Shown here: positions 15,589 to 24,752 of the stretch, in pieces | Position numbering within the stretch: position 1 is the stretch's first letter | Layout: the number at the start of each line of letters is the position of its first letter | NCBI RefSeq assembly: GCF_023897065.1 | Contig: NZ_JAMHIV010000032.1 | Span: forward strand, 1 to 64,000 | Length of the DNA: 64,000 nucleotides | Direction of reading: 5' to 3' | Source of the DNA: Crossiella sp. SN42 | GTDB lineage: Bacteria; Actinomycetota; Actinomycetes; Mycobacteriales; Pseudonocardiaceae | Position numbers and translations under genes: made by a program | Notes under the pieces: generated by a model | What the model was told of the DNA's origin: nothing | The model's input: only the letters and a program-made list of their open reading frames with translations | The model's database searches: none

Positions 15589-17331
15589 TCAATCAGTGAA
15601 CGACAGGTCCGCCAGCGCGATCGCGCCCTTCGGCGTCTTGTTGAACGCCAGGTACACACTGTCCACCCGGGACAGATCAACTCCGCTGAACGCGCTCAAC
15701 GGCACCCGGACCTGGTTGAACAGCAGGTGCGGGATGACATCCGGCGTGCCCGGCGGCACGTGCGGGTAGTCCAGGGCCTTGCCGAACTGCGCCACCGGCA
15801 CCGAGCTGCGCCCACCGGCCCGGTCGGTCACCACGACCTGCAGGTCCTGGGCCACGCCTGCCGGGTTGGCCGGGTCGGTGAAGTCCACCGCGGCCCGGAA
15901 CCGCACCGCGCTGAACTTGCGCACGTCCTGGTACGCCACCGGAATCGTGTTGCTCAGCGTGTCCGAGATGTGCCCCCACAGCAGCCGCTGCGCGGACACC
16001 CCGAGCGTGCCCCAGCCGCGGTGCGGTTCCCGCTGACGGCTGGCCTGCTTGGTGTTCAGGCAGGAGACGTCCGTGGTGCTCGCGGTGCCGCCGCACAGCC
16101 GCGAGGTCAGCGTGCCGCCGGGGACCACCTGGCCGCCCAGCTGGTTGACCTTGTCGGAGTCGGCCGCGGCGAACCGGTTGATGTCCAGCCGCCGGTTGTT
16201 CTGGCTCGGCGCGTGGTAGCTCACCAGCACCGTCGCCGGGGCGATCGAGGCGGGGGTGCCGGCCTCGCCCTTCCACAGCGGCGCGAACGCGGCGTCGCCG
16301 CCGAGGTAGTGCCGGAAGAAGCTGCCCAGGTAGCCGTTGCCGACCTTGCGCTGCTGCTCCTCGGTCAGCCGGGTGGACTGCGAGGGGTGGCACTGCGAGC
16401 TGGTGTTGGAGGAACGCCAGTCATCGAGCGCGCCGGCCAGGCCGCTGCTGGGCGCCCAGTTGGTGTTGAAGTAGTTGTGGTTGGCGCCCAGCACGGTGAA
16501 GATCGTGTGCACGCCGATGTCGTTGGGGTCGCTGTAGCGGGCGTCGTCGTAGTAGTGCACGCCCTGCAGGTCCGACAGGTCGCCGTCGCAGGTCGGGATC
16601 AGCGTGCCCACCGGCAGGTTCAGCGGGATCCGCCGGTGGAAGTCGGTCGGCGCCAGCGGCAGGATCGCCTTGATGGCGTACGGCTGTGGCCGCTGCGAGT
16701 TCAGCTCCACCGCCCGCACCACGCCCTCGCCGCCGCGGGAGTGCCCCATCAACCCGATCTTGCCCAGGTCGAAGGAGCGCACCGCCTCCTGCGGGATGGG
16801 CGCGCCGGGCTGGTCCCGCCAGTCCCGCCACAGGTCCAGGTGCTTGAGCACCAGGTGGCCGCGGGCGACCATGCCGTACTGGGCGTCGGCGTTGTCCACC
16901 GCGTTGATGCCGTTGGCGCTGATGGAGACCACCGCGTAGCCGTGGCTGGCCAGCGCGCGGGCGGCGTAGTCGTAGCCGCGGTGGCTGGGGATCGGCAGCC
17001 GGCCCTGGGTGCACGGCCAGGCCAGCGTGGCGGTGCCGCCGGTGGGCGCGGACATGCAGGTGGCGTGCCTGCCGTGCAGGAACAGCACCAGCGGGTACGG
17101 GCCCTTGGCCGCATCACTCGGGTAGTAGACCTGCCCGGTCAGCTCGACCGGCTTGGCGAAGCCCGGCGGGGTGTAGGCGCTGTCGCCCAGGTCGTAGGGC
17201 GCCTCGCTGACCTGGTGCGTGCCGTTGACCAGCGGGTCCGGCACCTCGGCGGGCGCGGCCTGCGCGGTGCCCGCGACGAGCACGGTGGCGGCCAGCGGGG
17301 TGAGCAGGGCCGCGGCGAGCAGGCGCCTCAT
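15589..17331 (-). CDS. Secreted alpha/beta hydrolase
   Basis: 580 residues. A Sec signal peptide (two Arg, hydrophobic stretch, cleavage near GTAQA-AP, about residue 26) shows export. The hydrolase core has YPLVLFLHGRHATC (oxyanion strand) and GLMGHSRGGEGVV with the nucleophile Ser. A long C-terminal region ends in a beta-rich domain (QVRVPLSAFSGVDLS) that may bind carbohydrate or lipid. Cysteines suggest disulphides. It resembles actinobacterial secreted lipase/cutinase-like proteins of unknown substrate. The start overlaps the stop of the upstream membrane protein as ATGA, so the two are co-translated. Confidence 0.85.
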   Translation of the reverse strand: MRRLLAAALLTPLAATVLVAGTAQAAPAEVPDPLVNGTHQVSEAPYDLGDSAYTPPGFAKPVELTGQVYYPSDAAKGPYPLVLFLHGRHATCMSAPTGGTATLAWPCTQGRLPIPSHRGYDYAARALASHGYAVVSISANGINAVDNADAQYGMVARGHLVLKHLDLWRDWRDQPGAPIPQEAVRSFDLGKIGLMGHSRGGEGVVRAVELNSQRPQPYAIKAILPLAPTDFHRRIPLNLPVGTLIPTCDGDLSDLQGVHYYDDARYSDPNDIGVHTIFTVLGANHNYFNTNWAPSSGLAGALDDWRSSNTSSQCHPSQSTRLTEEQQRKVGNGYLGSFFRHYLGGDAAFAPLWKGEAGTPASIAPATVLVSYHAPSQNNRRLDINRFAAADSDKVNQLGGQVVPGGTLTSRLCGGTASTTDVSCLNTKQASRQREPHRGWGTLGVSAQRLLWGHISDTLSNTIPVAYQDVRKFSAVRFRAAVDFTDPANPAGVAQDLQVVVTDRAGGRSSVPVAQFGKALDYPHVPPGTPDVIPHLLFNQVRVPLSAFSGVDLSRVDSVYLAFNKTPKGAIALADLSFTD

Positions 17332-17855
17332 CGCGGGCCTCCCATGGTCAGCGTGCCGACGGTGACCGGCGCTTCGTCGCCGTACCGGTAGGTCACGGTG
17401 GCGCCCGGCTTGAGCTGGACGTCCTCGGACAGCACGGCCCTGGCCGCGTCCAGGTTCTCGGTCAGCAGGCCCCTGCCGACCGGCTTGCCGTCGATGAGCA
17501 GCTCGTAGTCCAGGGCGCGGACCTCGAAGGCGGCCGAGACGGTCAGCCTGCGCACCGGGCGGGCGCGCTCGGCCACGGCCACCTCGTCCACCACGACACC
17601 CTTGCCGTGCGCGAGCACCGTGCCAGTGGCGGCGGTGCGCACCTCGGCGGCGACCGAGGGCTCCGGTGCGGGCGGCAGCGGGTCGCCCACTCCGGCGCCC
17701 GGGGCCACGGGCGCGTGCGGCACGGGCCGGGGCTGACCCGACTCATCCGCGGATGGTGACTGTGCGTATAACGTGGCCACCGTCACGATCGAGGCGGCCA
17801 CCGCCGTCAACACGGCCAGCCTGGCGAGCCAGGTGGTTCGAGTTCTTCTGGGCAA
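17328..17855 (-). CDS. Membrane-anchored hypothetical protein
   Basis: 175 residues. One N-terminal transmembrane or signal segment (LARLAVLTAVAASIVTVATL, about residues 10-29) is followed by a Pro-rich linker and a C-terminal beta-rich part (YELLIDGKPVGRGLLTE, TYRYGDEAPVTVGT). I do not recognise a family. It is translationally coupled to the secreted hydrolase that follows and may be its membrane partner or an envelope protein. Starts at ATG 17855, facing an unrelated membrane protein gene across 276 bp that hold the promoters. Confidence 0.65.
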   Translation of the reverse strand: MPRRTRTTWLARLAVLTAVAASIVTVATLYAQSPSADESGQPRPVPHAPVAPGAGVGDPLPPAPEPSVAAEVRTAATGTVLAHGKGVVVDEVAVAERARPVRRLTVSAAFEVRALDYELLIDGKPVGRGLLTENLDAARAVLSEDVQLKPGATVTYRYGDEAPVTVGTLTMGGPR

Positions 17856-18131
17856 ATGAGGTCTCCCGCCGGTACTGAAACGGTTATCCGGTGGCTCAGG
17901 GGAGCCGGGATCTCACCGACCGTACGAAACGGCCAAACCTCCAGGTAGGGGCCGATTTGCTGGAGCCGGACCGACCGAAGGCGGTTCTTGTTCGAGATTT
18001 CAGTTCCACTTGACATGCGCGCCCCGAAACGGCCGCCCAGGTTGGTAAGGTGCGCACCTGATTTGCGCGATTTCAATTTTCTCCGCGCCGGAGACCTTCC
18101 GTTCCGCCGAGTTAGCCTCCACCGTTGTCAT

Positions 18132-18680
18132 ATGCGGGGAGGTAACTCTGGGGTCAGCACGCTGGACCGGCCACCACGGCCGGTGACCGCGCGCTGGAGA
18201 CCCGTCTGGCCGGCGTACGCCGCCGCGGTCTGGGTGATCGTCTACGTGCTGTGGGTGTTCCTGGACCTGGCCGGGCACGTGCTCAGCGGCGACTACCTGA
18301 ACGCGCCGCTGCTGGCCTCGGTGCTGGCCGACTCGGTGCTGCGGGCGGTGTGCGGGGTGCTGGCGCTGGCCACCGTGCGGCCCTGGCGGCACACCGTGCC
18401 CGCCGGGCCGATGCTGCTGCTGGCCTGGGCCGCGGCCGGGGGCAGCCTGGCCTTCCCGCTGCTGAAGTACACCCAGGTGGGGCTGGCCGGGTACGGCCTG
18501 GCCGAGCCGTGGCCCGGGCCGCTGTTCACCGTGGCCTCGGTGGGACTGACCCTCGGCTCGGTGCTCTTCGTGCTCGCCGCGGTCTCCTTCCTCAACCGCA
18601 GCACCGCGCCCCGCCGGTGGGCGATCCTGGGCCTGTTCCTCGGTTTCTGCGTGATGTACCTGCCCGTGTCGCACTGGTGA
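18132..18680 (+). CDS. Small integral membrane protein, unknown function
   Basis: About 182 residues with four hydrophobic spans (AAAVWVIVYVLWVFLDLAG; LASVLADSVLRAVCGVLALA; GPMLLLAWAAAGGSLAF; LFTVASVGLTLGSVLFVLAA) and a final WAILGLFLGFCVMYL. No family recognised. The start is uncertain: ATG at 18132 is used, but a GGGGAGGT site lies inside the first codons, so translation may begin at a non-ATG codon about 20 bp later. Its stop lies 7 bp before the convergent AraC gene end. Confidence 0.65.
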   Translation: MRGGNSGVSTLDRPPRPVTARWRPVWPAYAAAVWVIVYVLWVFLDLAGHVLSGDYLNAPLLASVLADSVLRAVCGVLALATVRPWRHTVPAGPMLLLAWAAAGGSLAFPLLKYTQVGLAGYGLAEPWPGPLFTVASVGLTLGSVLFVLAAVSFLNRSTAPRRWAILGLFLGFCVMYLPVSHW

Positions 18681-18686
18681 GCACGG

Positions 18687-19574
18687 TCAGCGCAGCAGCC
18701 CCGAGCGGAACGTGGACGGGGACTGGCCGGTCTCCCGCTGGAAGAACTTGCCGAAGTTGGTCGGCTCGCTGAAACCGAGCCTGCGGCTGATGTTGGCCAC
18801 CGGCAGGTTGGTGTAGGCGAGCAGACGTTTGGCCTCCAGGGCCACCCTGGCGTCGATCAGCTGTTTGGCCGCCTGACCGGTGGCCGAGCGGCAGGCCCGG
18901 GTCAGCGTCTTGCTGGAGCAGCCGAGCCGGTCCGCGTAGTCCTCCACCTGCCGGGTCTGGGCGAAGAAGCGCTCCAGCTCGCGCTGGAACTGGGCGAAGG
19001 TCGGATTGTTCCCGTTGCGCTCGGACTCACTCGGCCGGGGGAGCTGGGCGATCCGCAGCAGCAGCGTGGCCAGCAGGTGCCGCAGCAGCTCGGTCCAGGC
19101 GGTGTAGTCGCCGGTGTCGGTGCGCGCGTAGTCGGCGGCCAGCAGCTCCAGGTTCGCGGTGATCGCGGCCAGGTCCGGGCCGGCCAGCTGCCAGCGGACC
19201 GGGCCGCCGCGCCGGGTCAGCAGGTAGTCCGCGGCGCGCAGCCGGGGCGGGAAGGCCGGGGCGAAGAAGACCAGGCAGGCCTCCAGCTCGTCGTCCCTGG
19301 TGAACTGCTGCACCTGGCCCGGCCGCACCCACAGCAGCGTGCCGGGGCGGCACTCGTGCGCGACGAAGTCCACGGTGTGCGTGCCGGAACCCGCGGTGAC
19401 CAGGGCGATCAGGTGGAAGTCGATGCGCTGCGGGGCGTGCAGACCGGCCTGGCCGCCTGCCCGCGCACGCAGCTCGGCCAGGGTGCCGCTGGCCATGCCG
19501 AGGCCGGGGAGCTGCGGGTTCTCCACCGCGCTGACTCCCCGGCCTGGCCGGTGCTGTCCGAAAACAACCCCCAT
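18687..19574 (-). CDS. AraC family transcriptional regulator
   Basis: About 295 residues. A cupin-like sensing domain (IDFHLIALVTAGSGTHTVDF, CRPGTLLWVRPGQVQQF) occupies the first half and two AraC helix-turn-helix motifs the second (VEDYADRLGCSSKTLTRACR; LPVANISRRLGFSEPTNFGK, then FFQRETGQSPSTFR). This is the organisation of ligand-responsive activators. The start is uncertain: ATG at 19574 gives typical length, but ATGs at 19622 and 19646 are in frame. It is divergent from the DUF1015 gene, so that gene may be a target. Confidence 0.85.
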   Translation of the reverse strand: MGVVFGQHRPGRGVSAVENPQLPGLGMASGTLAELRARAGGQAGLHAPQRIDFHLIALVTAGSGTHTVDFVAHECRPGTLLWVRPGQVQQFTRDDELEACLVFFAPAFPPRLRAADYLLTRRGGPVRWQLAGPDLAAITANLELLAADYARTDTGDYTAWTELLRHLLATLLLRIAQLPRPSESERNGNNPTFAQFQRELERFFAQTRQVEDYADRLGCSSKTLTRACRSATGQAAKQLIDARVALEAKRLLAYTNLPVANISRRLGFSEPTNFGKFFQRETGQSPSTFRSGLLR

Positions 19575-19673
19575 ACCCAGCGAGATTACCTTCCCCGGTA
19601 ACGACTGTGACAGTTGCGACATCCCGACCTGGGTCTGATTGACCATCGTTTCACCGGGTGGGACGGTGGCGGG

Positions 19674-20852
19674 ATGCTGCGAGCGCTGAGCACCGCCTGG
19701 GTGGTGCGGGAGGCCGTGCCCGGCCCCGACGTGGACGAGTTCACCGATCCGCGCCAGGTCAGGGCCGCTTTGTCCGCGCAGACCGCGGGCCGGGTCACCC
19801 TGCTCGCCGTGCAGCACCCGCACCGCACGCCCGACTCGCTGGCCCGCCACCGCGGCCTGAGCCAGGTGCTGCCGGACGCGCGCGCCAAGCTGCGCCGCTT
19901 GCAGCGCGAGTCCTACCGCCGGGTCGCCGACGTGGTGGCGCCCTACCAGGTGGACGGCCCGGACGGCAGCACCCTCGGCCTGCTCTGCCTGGCCGACCCG
20001 GCCGAGGTGGACGAGGTGCACGGCTCCGCGGTGCGGCGCACCGAGGAGGTCTACCCGGACATCGTGGCCGAGCGCGCCGCGGTGCTGGCCGAGCTGGGCT
20101 GCCTGACCAGCTCCGCGCTGCTGGTCCCGGTCTGCGGCGGCGAGGAGCTGACCGCCGCGCTGCGCACCACCGTGGCCGGCCTCGGCGATCCCGAAGTGTC
20201 CATTGTGGACGTTCTGGGCAACCGGCACCGCCTGTGGCTGCTCGGTCCCGGGCAGCAGCGGGAGGAGCTGCTCGCGCTGGCCGGACGGCACCCGCTGCTG
20301 GTGGCCGACGGCAACCACCGGGTCGCCGCCGCCGAGGCCGCCGGACTGGGCGGCCTGCTCGCGCTGGTCACCGCGGGACCGCTGCTGCGGGTCGGGCCGA
20401 TCCACCGGGTGCTGGCCGGCACCGGCCTGAGCCTGGCCCAGGTGGCCGGGGCCTGGCGGGCGCACGGGCTGACCGTCACCGAGGCCGACCCCGCCGAGGA
20501 GCCGATGCCCGGCACCGTGCTGGCGCGCGCGGAGGGTCAAGCCGTGCGGGTCGAGCTGCCCCCACCGCCGGCCGGGGAACCGTTGCCGCGCATCGACCAC
20601 AGCGCGGTGGAGGAGACGCTGATCGCGGCCGCGCTTGGACTGGACCCGGGCGGCCGGAGCGTGCTGGCCGTGCCCGGTGGCCGCCGCCCCGCGCCGCGGG
20701 AGCCTGGCGACATCGAGCTGCTGATCGCGCCGGTGCCGCTGGCGGACGTGCTCGCGGTGCACGAGGCCGGGCGGCGGATGCCGCGCAAGAGCACCTACTT
20801 CACCCCCAAGCCCCGTAGCGGGCTGTTGCTGGCCGAACTCGACGGCGGCTGA
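19674..20852 (+). CDS. DUF1015 family protein (SerK-like)
   Basis: 392 residues. The family signatures are clear: VADGNHRVAAAEAA in the centre and MPRKSTYFTPKPRSGLLL at the C-terminus. Some archaeal DUF1015 proteins are free-serine kinases and a related staphylococcal protein is SbnI; bacterial members are mostly uncharacterised. The usual position beside serine/2-hydroxyacid genes is not seen here, the neighbour being a divergent AraC regulator. The ATG at 19674 has only a weak GGTGGCGGG site. Confidence 0.8.
   Translation: MLRALSTAWVVREAVPGPDVDEFTDPRQVRAALSAQTAGRVTLLAVQHPHRTPDSLARHRGLSQVLPDARAKLRRLQRESYRRVADVVAPYQVDGPDGSTLGLLCLADPAEVDEVHGSAVRRTEEVYPDIVAERAAVLAELGCLTSSALLVPVCGGEELTAALRTTVAGLGDPEVSIVDVLGNRHRLWLLGPGQQREELLALAGRHPLLVADGNHRVAAAEAAGLGGLLALVTAGPLLRVGPIHRVLAGTGLSLAQVAGAWRAHGLTVTEADPAEEPMPGTVLARAEGQAVRVELPPPPAGEPLPRIDHSAVEETLIAAALGLDPGGRSVLAVPGGRRPAPREPGDIELLIAPVPLADVLAVHEAGRRMPRKSTYFTPKPRSGLLLAELDGG
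20198..20210. repeat. Dispersed palindrome, near copy
   Basis: GTCCATTGTGGAC, one mismatch to GTCCACTGTGGAC, inside the DUF1015 gene. Confidence 0.4.
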
Positions 20853-20963
20853 GCCGCCCAGACTCGATGGAGGGACGGCGGGCGCTGCCGTGTCGTGATC
20901 GTGACCTGACGCGATATGCTACGGGCGGTAATTGCCCGGTTCTGGTGCGTGTTGCCATGAGAG

Positions 20964-23081
20964 GTGGGATTGAGCCCCGCGGGTCGCGCCGAGCTGGCCC
21001 GGCGGTGGACGGTGGCGGTCAGCACGGCCGCCTATGTGCCACTGTCCAGGGAACAGCTCGAGCAGCAGCTGCTCGACCTGGTCGACGAACTCCTCGACCT
21101 GGTCGCCGCTGACCCGTTCGACCCTCGCCCGGCCGGCCGGGCCGGCGCCCAGCTGGTGCTCGGCAACATCACCAGCCGACTGGCCTTACGCCGCAGCATC
21201 GAGCTGCTCGGCGAGGGCTGCCGCCGCGAGCTGGCCGAACGGCAGGGCTCGGTCGACGAACCCAAGGTCACCGCGCTGCTCGCGGAGTTCGCCGCGGGCT
21301 TCGCCGAAGGGGTCCGGCAGTTGACCTTCAACCAGCAGGAAGAGCTCAAGAAGGCGCTGTTCAACGCCAAGCTGGACGCCGAACGGGAGTTGCGGGTCAG
21401 CGAGAGCCGCTTCCGCGAGCTGTTCACCGCCTCCGCCATGGGCATCGCGATCAGCGATCTGGACGGCAACTTCATCGAGGTCAACCAGGCCTTCACCGAG
21501 ATCCTCGGCTACACCGGGCCGGAGCTGGGCTTCCTCACCGTGCCGGACCTGTTCGCGCCGGAGGAGACCGCCGACCTGGCGCTGCTGTACCGGCACCTGG
21601 TGGACGAGCAGGTGGACCGGTTCCGCTGCCGCACCCGGCTGGTCAGCAAGGAAGCCGACAGCGTCTTCGCCTACCTCGCGGTCTCGCTGCTGCACGACGC
21701 GGACGGGCGGCCCAACGGGCACGTCACCATGGTCGAGGACCTGACCAACCTGCACCTGCTGCAGGGCCGGTTCAGTCACCAGACGCTGCACGACCAGCTC
21801 ACCGGCCTGCCCAACCGGCAGTACCTGCACTCCCGGTTGCAGAGCGTGCTCGGCCGGGCCGAGGCCGGGCAGATCATCACCCTCTGCCACCTGGACCTGG
21901 ACAGCTTCACCGTGATCAACGACGGGCTGGGCCACCACATCGGCGACGAGCTGCTCAAGACCACCGCGCAGCGGCTGCGGGCCGCGGTGGCAGGCCACAA
22001 CGCGATGGTGGCCCGCTTCGGCAGCGACGAGTTCGCCATCCTGATCGAGGACTCACCCACCCCGCCGGATGTGCCCGGGCTGGCCGCCCGGATCAACGAG
22101 GAGCTGACCGAGCCGACCTACCTGGACGGCTACGGGGTCGCGGTCACCGCCAGCATCGGCGTGGTGCAGCGCCCGGCCAAGGGCATGGTGGCCGCCGAGC
22201 TGCTGCGCGCGGCCGACCTGACGCTGCACCGGGTCAAGGCCAGCGGCAAGGCGCAGTGGGGCCTGTTCGACCCGGCCCGCGAGGCCCGCGACCGGGCCCG
22301 GTTCAAGCTGGCCGCCTCGATGCCGGGCGCGGTGGAGAACGGCGAGTTCAGCCTGCGCTACGAGCCGATCCGCTGGCTGGGCGGGCGGGAGCTGATGGCC
22401 ACCGAGGTGCTGGTGGAGTGGGCGCATCCGGAGCTGGGGCCGCTGCCGCACCAGAAGTGCGTGGAGCTGGCCGAGAGCACCGGGCTGATCCTGGCGCTGG
22501 GCCGCTGGGTGCTCAAGCGGGCCTGCCGGGACGCCGCGGAATGGCGGCCGCCGCAGGGCGATCCGCCGATCGTGCTGGCCACCCTGACCCCGTACCAGTC
22601 CCAGGACCCTGACCTGGTGGACAACGTGCGCAAGGCGCTGGCCGAGGCCGGGCTGCCCCCGCAGCGGCTGCGGTTGCGGATGCCGCTGCGCGCGGTGGTC
22701 CGGGAGGACAGCGACGCCGCGGACAACCTGCGGGTGCTGGCCGACATGGGTGTCACGGTGGCCCTGGACGAGTTCGGCCGCGACTTCACCGACTTCGTCC
22801 GGCTGCCCCCGCTGCCGGTGTACGGGGTGCGCTTCGACCGGGTGCTGGTGCAGCGACTCGGTGCGCAGCCCGATCCGGGTTCCTCGGTGGCCAGGGTGGT
22901 GGCCAGCCTGACCGAGCTGGCGCACGAGGTGGGCGTCAAGGTGATCGCCTCCGGGGTGGACAGCCCGGCCAAGCTGGACTGGCTGGCCGGGATCGGCGTG
23001 GACGCCGGTCAGGGCCCGCAGCTCGGGCCGCCCCGTCCCGCTGAGGCGTTCATCGCGGTCAGCGCGCACTCTGCGCGGTGA
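20964..23081 (+). CDS. PAS-GGDEF-EAL protein with degenerate EAL domain
   Basis: About 705 residues, cyclic-di-GMP family. An N-terminal helical region is followed by PAS (about 145-265, SRFRELFTASAMGIAISD), GGDEF (A-site written GSDEF at 353-357) and EAL (about 460-700). EAL reads EVL at 481-483. The Asn of the next motif is Thr (LATLTPYQ), DDFGTG reads DEFGRD, the Lys of KID reads Arg (VRFDR) and EGVE reads SGVD. Phosphodiesterase activity is therefore unlikely. Whether GSDEF still makes c-di-GMP is open, so it may be a binding or signalling scaffold. GTG 20964 or TTG 20970 start. Confidence 0.88.
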   Translation: MGLSPAGRAELARRWTVAVSTAAYVPLSREQLEQQLLDLVDELLDLVAADPFDPRPAGRAGAQLVLGNITSRLALRRSIELLGEGCRRELAERQGSVDEPKVTALLAEFAAGFAEGVRQLTFNQQEELKKALFNAKLDAERELRVSESRFRELFTASAMGIAISDLDGNFIEVNQAFTEILGYTGPELGFLTVPDLFAPEETADLALLYRHLVDEQVDRFRCRTRLVSKEADSVFAYLAVSLLHDADGRPNGHVTMVEDLTNLHLLQGRFSHQTLHDQLTGLPNRQYLHSRLQSVLGRAEAGQIITLCHLDLDSFTVINDGLGHHIGDELLKTTAQRLRAAVAGHNAMVARFGSDEFAILIEDSPTPPDVPGLAARINEELTEPTYLDGYGVAVTASIGVVQRPAKGMVAAELLRAADLTLHRVKASGKAQWGLFDPAREARDRARFKLAASMPGAVENGEFSLRYEPIRWLGGRELMATEVLVEWAHPELGPLPHQKCVELAESTGLILALGRWVLKRACRDAAEWRPPQGDPPIVLATLTPYQSQDPDLVDNVRKALAEAGLPPQRLRLRMPLRAVVREDSDAADNLRVLADMGVTVALDEFGRDFTDFVRLPPLPVYGVRFDRVLVQRLGAQPDPGSSVARVVASLTELAHEVGVKVIASGVDSPAKLDWLAGIGVDAGQGPQLGPPRPAEAFIAVSAHSAR

Positions 23082-23484
23082 CCTGACGGGCGGTCACCGA
23101 CCCGTCCGCGGCCCGCTCACCCTGCACCGTCACGGTGGCCCCCGGCTGAATGTCGCCGACCTTGCCGGGCTGGCTGAGCTGCACCGCGGTGTCCGCGCCG
23201 AGCGTGACCTTGACCTCGGATCCGTTGGGCCCCTTGAGGTAGAGCGTGTCGCCCTCGATCCGGTCCACCGTGCCCGCGGTGGGCGTGCGGCCGCCGGGGC
23301 CCAGCAGAACGCCGCCGCGCTGGCCGGGGGCGGCGCTCGCGGAGCCGTCTGCCAGGGCGGTGGCGGCCCACATCCCACCGGCGAAGGCGACCGTGGCCAG
23401 CGCCGCCGCGGCCAGGCCGAAGGTGAGCTTCGAAGGGTGGGACCGCGCCTGTTCGGAATCCGGTGTGCTCGTCATGGCGGACAT
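23059..23484 (-). CDS. DUF5666 domain protein, membrane-anchored
   Basis: 141 residues. One N-terminal membrane segment (LTFGLAAAALATVAFAGGMWA) is followed by a small beta-barrel region with TAGTVDRIEGDTLYLKGPNG and GATVTVQGERAADGSVTARQV, the DUF5666/OB-like pattern common in actinobacterial surface proteins. Function unknown. ATG at 23484 or 23475. Its end overlaps the c-di-GMP protein gene end by 23 bp in convergent orientation. Confidence 0.75.
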   Translation of the reverse strand: MSAMTSTPDSEQARSHPSKLTFGLAAAALATVAFAGGMWAATALADGSASAAPGQRGGVLLGPGGRTPTAGTVDRIEGDTLYLKGPNGSEVKVTLGADTAVQLSQPGKVGDIQPGATVTVQGERAADGSVTARQVTAQSAR

Positions 23485-23549
23485 GCTTGGATCCGGAGGT
23501 GGGAGCGCGCTGGGCGCTGCCTGGCAACTGCCTGGGAGAGGGGAGCTCG

Positions 23550-24185
23550 ATGAGCCGCCGGACCGATTTCCTGGACACCGCGCGGGTGGCCGCCGGGCTG
23601 CTGCGCGATCCGGCACTGGCCCGCGACTGGGACAAGCCGAGCGCGCTGCCCGAGTTCTCCGTGGCCGGACTGGCCGGGCACTTCGCCTACCAGGTCCTGG
23701 CCCTGCCCGCGATCCTGGACGGGCCGATCCCGCCGGAGCTGCCGATCTCGCTGCTGGAGCACTACGGCCGGGTCGAGTGGGTGGGCGCGGACCTGGACCA
23801 CGACCTCAACGTGCGCATCAGGGACAGCGGCGAGCAGGCCGCGACCGAGGGTCCGGCGGCGCTGGCCGACCAGGTGGACGCGGCGATCGCGGATCTGGCC
23901 GGGCGGCTGCCGGAGACTCCGGACCGGCCGGTGCGCATCCCGTTCTGGGGGCCGTGGTCGCTGTCCCTGGAGGACCTGCTGGTCACCCGCATGATGGAGC
24001 TGACCGTGCACGCCGACGACCTGGCGGTCAGCATCGGCGTGCCCACCCCGGAGTTCCCGGTCAGCGCGGTGGAGTCGGTGCTGGACCTGTTGAGCCGCTT
24101 GGCCTTGCGCCGTCGCGGCGCGCCGGCCATGCTGCGCGCGCTGACCAGGGCGGAGCGCGCGCCGGGGGACATCACCGCGTTCTGA
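23550..24185 (+). CDS. Maleylpyruvate isomerase/DinB-like domain protein
   Basis: 211 residues. A DinB-like helical domain contains VAGLAGHFAYQVLALPAIL, and LVTRMMELTVHADDLAVSIG carries a His-Asp-Asp pattern typical of the actinobacterial mycothiol-dependent maleylpyruvate isomerase N-terminal group. Thiol-dependent enzyme of unknown substrate. The ATG at 23550 follows a GGGAGAGGGGAG site. It overlaps the convergent SnoaL-like gene by 14 bp. It belongs to the same broad family as the gene at 9771 but is not close in sequence. Confidence 0.72.
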   Translation: MSRRTDFLDTARVAAGLLRDPALARDWDKPSALPEFSVAGLAGHFAYQVLALPAILDGPIPPELPISLLEHYGRVEWVGADLDHDLNVRIRDSGEQAATEGPAALADQVDAAIADLAGRLPETPDRPVRIPFWGPWSLSLEDLLVTRMMELTVHADDLAVSIGVPTPEFPVSAVESVLDLLSRLALRRRGAPAMLRALTRAERAPGDITAF

Positions 24186-24690
24186 GCCGGTCCGGCAGCG
24201 GTGCCAGGGGGTAGCGCTGCCAGAAGAAGGCGTCCGCCGCGTGCTGGTCGGCGGCGAAGTTCACCGCCTCCACGATGCGCCCGCGCTGGATCCGGTAGGC
24301 CAGCACCCAGGTGATGTCCAGGCCGGGCGGGCTGGTGCTCCAGCCGCGGTGCAGGTCCACCACCCAGTCCCCGTCCGCGGCCAGGAACAACACCTCCGCG
24401 CGGAACCCGGCCCGGCCCAGCTCGGTGAAGAACGCCAGCACCTCCGTCACCCCGGTCTTGGTGCCTGCCAAGGGGTGGTGGCCGGGGATGGTCCAGCGGA
24501 TGTCAGGGGCGAAGAACTCGCGCAGCGCGTTCAGGTCGCCCTTGGCGTAGGCGGCGTAGTAGCGGCGGATCAGCGCCACGTGCGGGTGTTCCTTGGCGCC
24601 GGCCTGTGCCGTGCCGCCGAGCAGGGCCGCCGCCACCGTGGCCGCGCCACCGGCCAGCACCGCGGACCGGCTCACCGTTGTCTCTGTCAT
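24172..24690 (-). CDS. Exported SnoaL/NTF2-like protein
   Basis: 172 residues. An N-terminal hydrophobic signal (RSAVLAGGAATVAAALLGG, cleavage near TAQA-GA) suggests secretion. The remainder has the cone-shaped NTF2/SnoaL fold pattern: RRYYAAYAKGDLNALREFFAPDIRW, then TELGRAGFRAEVLFLAADGDW. Family members are polyketide cyclases, isomerases or binding proteins; no catalytic assignment is possible. The ATG at 24690 faces the LysR gene 62 bp away. Confidence 0.75.
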   Translation of the reverse strand: MTETTVSRSAVLAGGAATVAAALLGGTAQAGAKEHPHVALIRRYYAAYAKGDLNALREFFAPDIRWTIPGHHPLAGTKTGVTEVLAFFTELGRAGFRAEVLFLAADGDWVVDLHRGWSTSPPGLDITWVLAYRIQRGRIVEAVNFAADQHAADAFFWQRYPLAPLPDRLRTR

Positions 24691-24752
24691 GCCGTCAAGG
24701 CAACCGCGTCCGCTTCACCGGGGTCCAATACCCGTGCCCATACCGTTCGGGC

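Noticed and set aside
18687-20762. A 691-residue minus-strand frame
   Set aside because: Only its last 295 or so residues form a family (AraC). The upstream part is the antisense of the DUF1015 gene, with Gln/Arg/Gly-rich composition.
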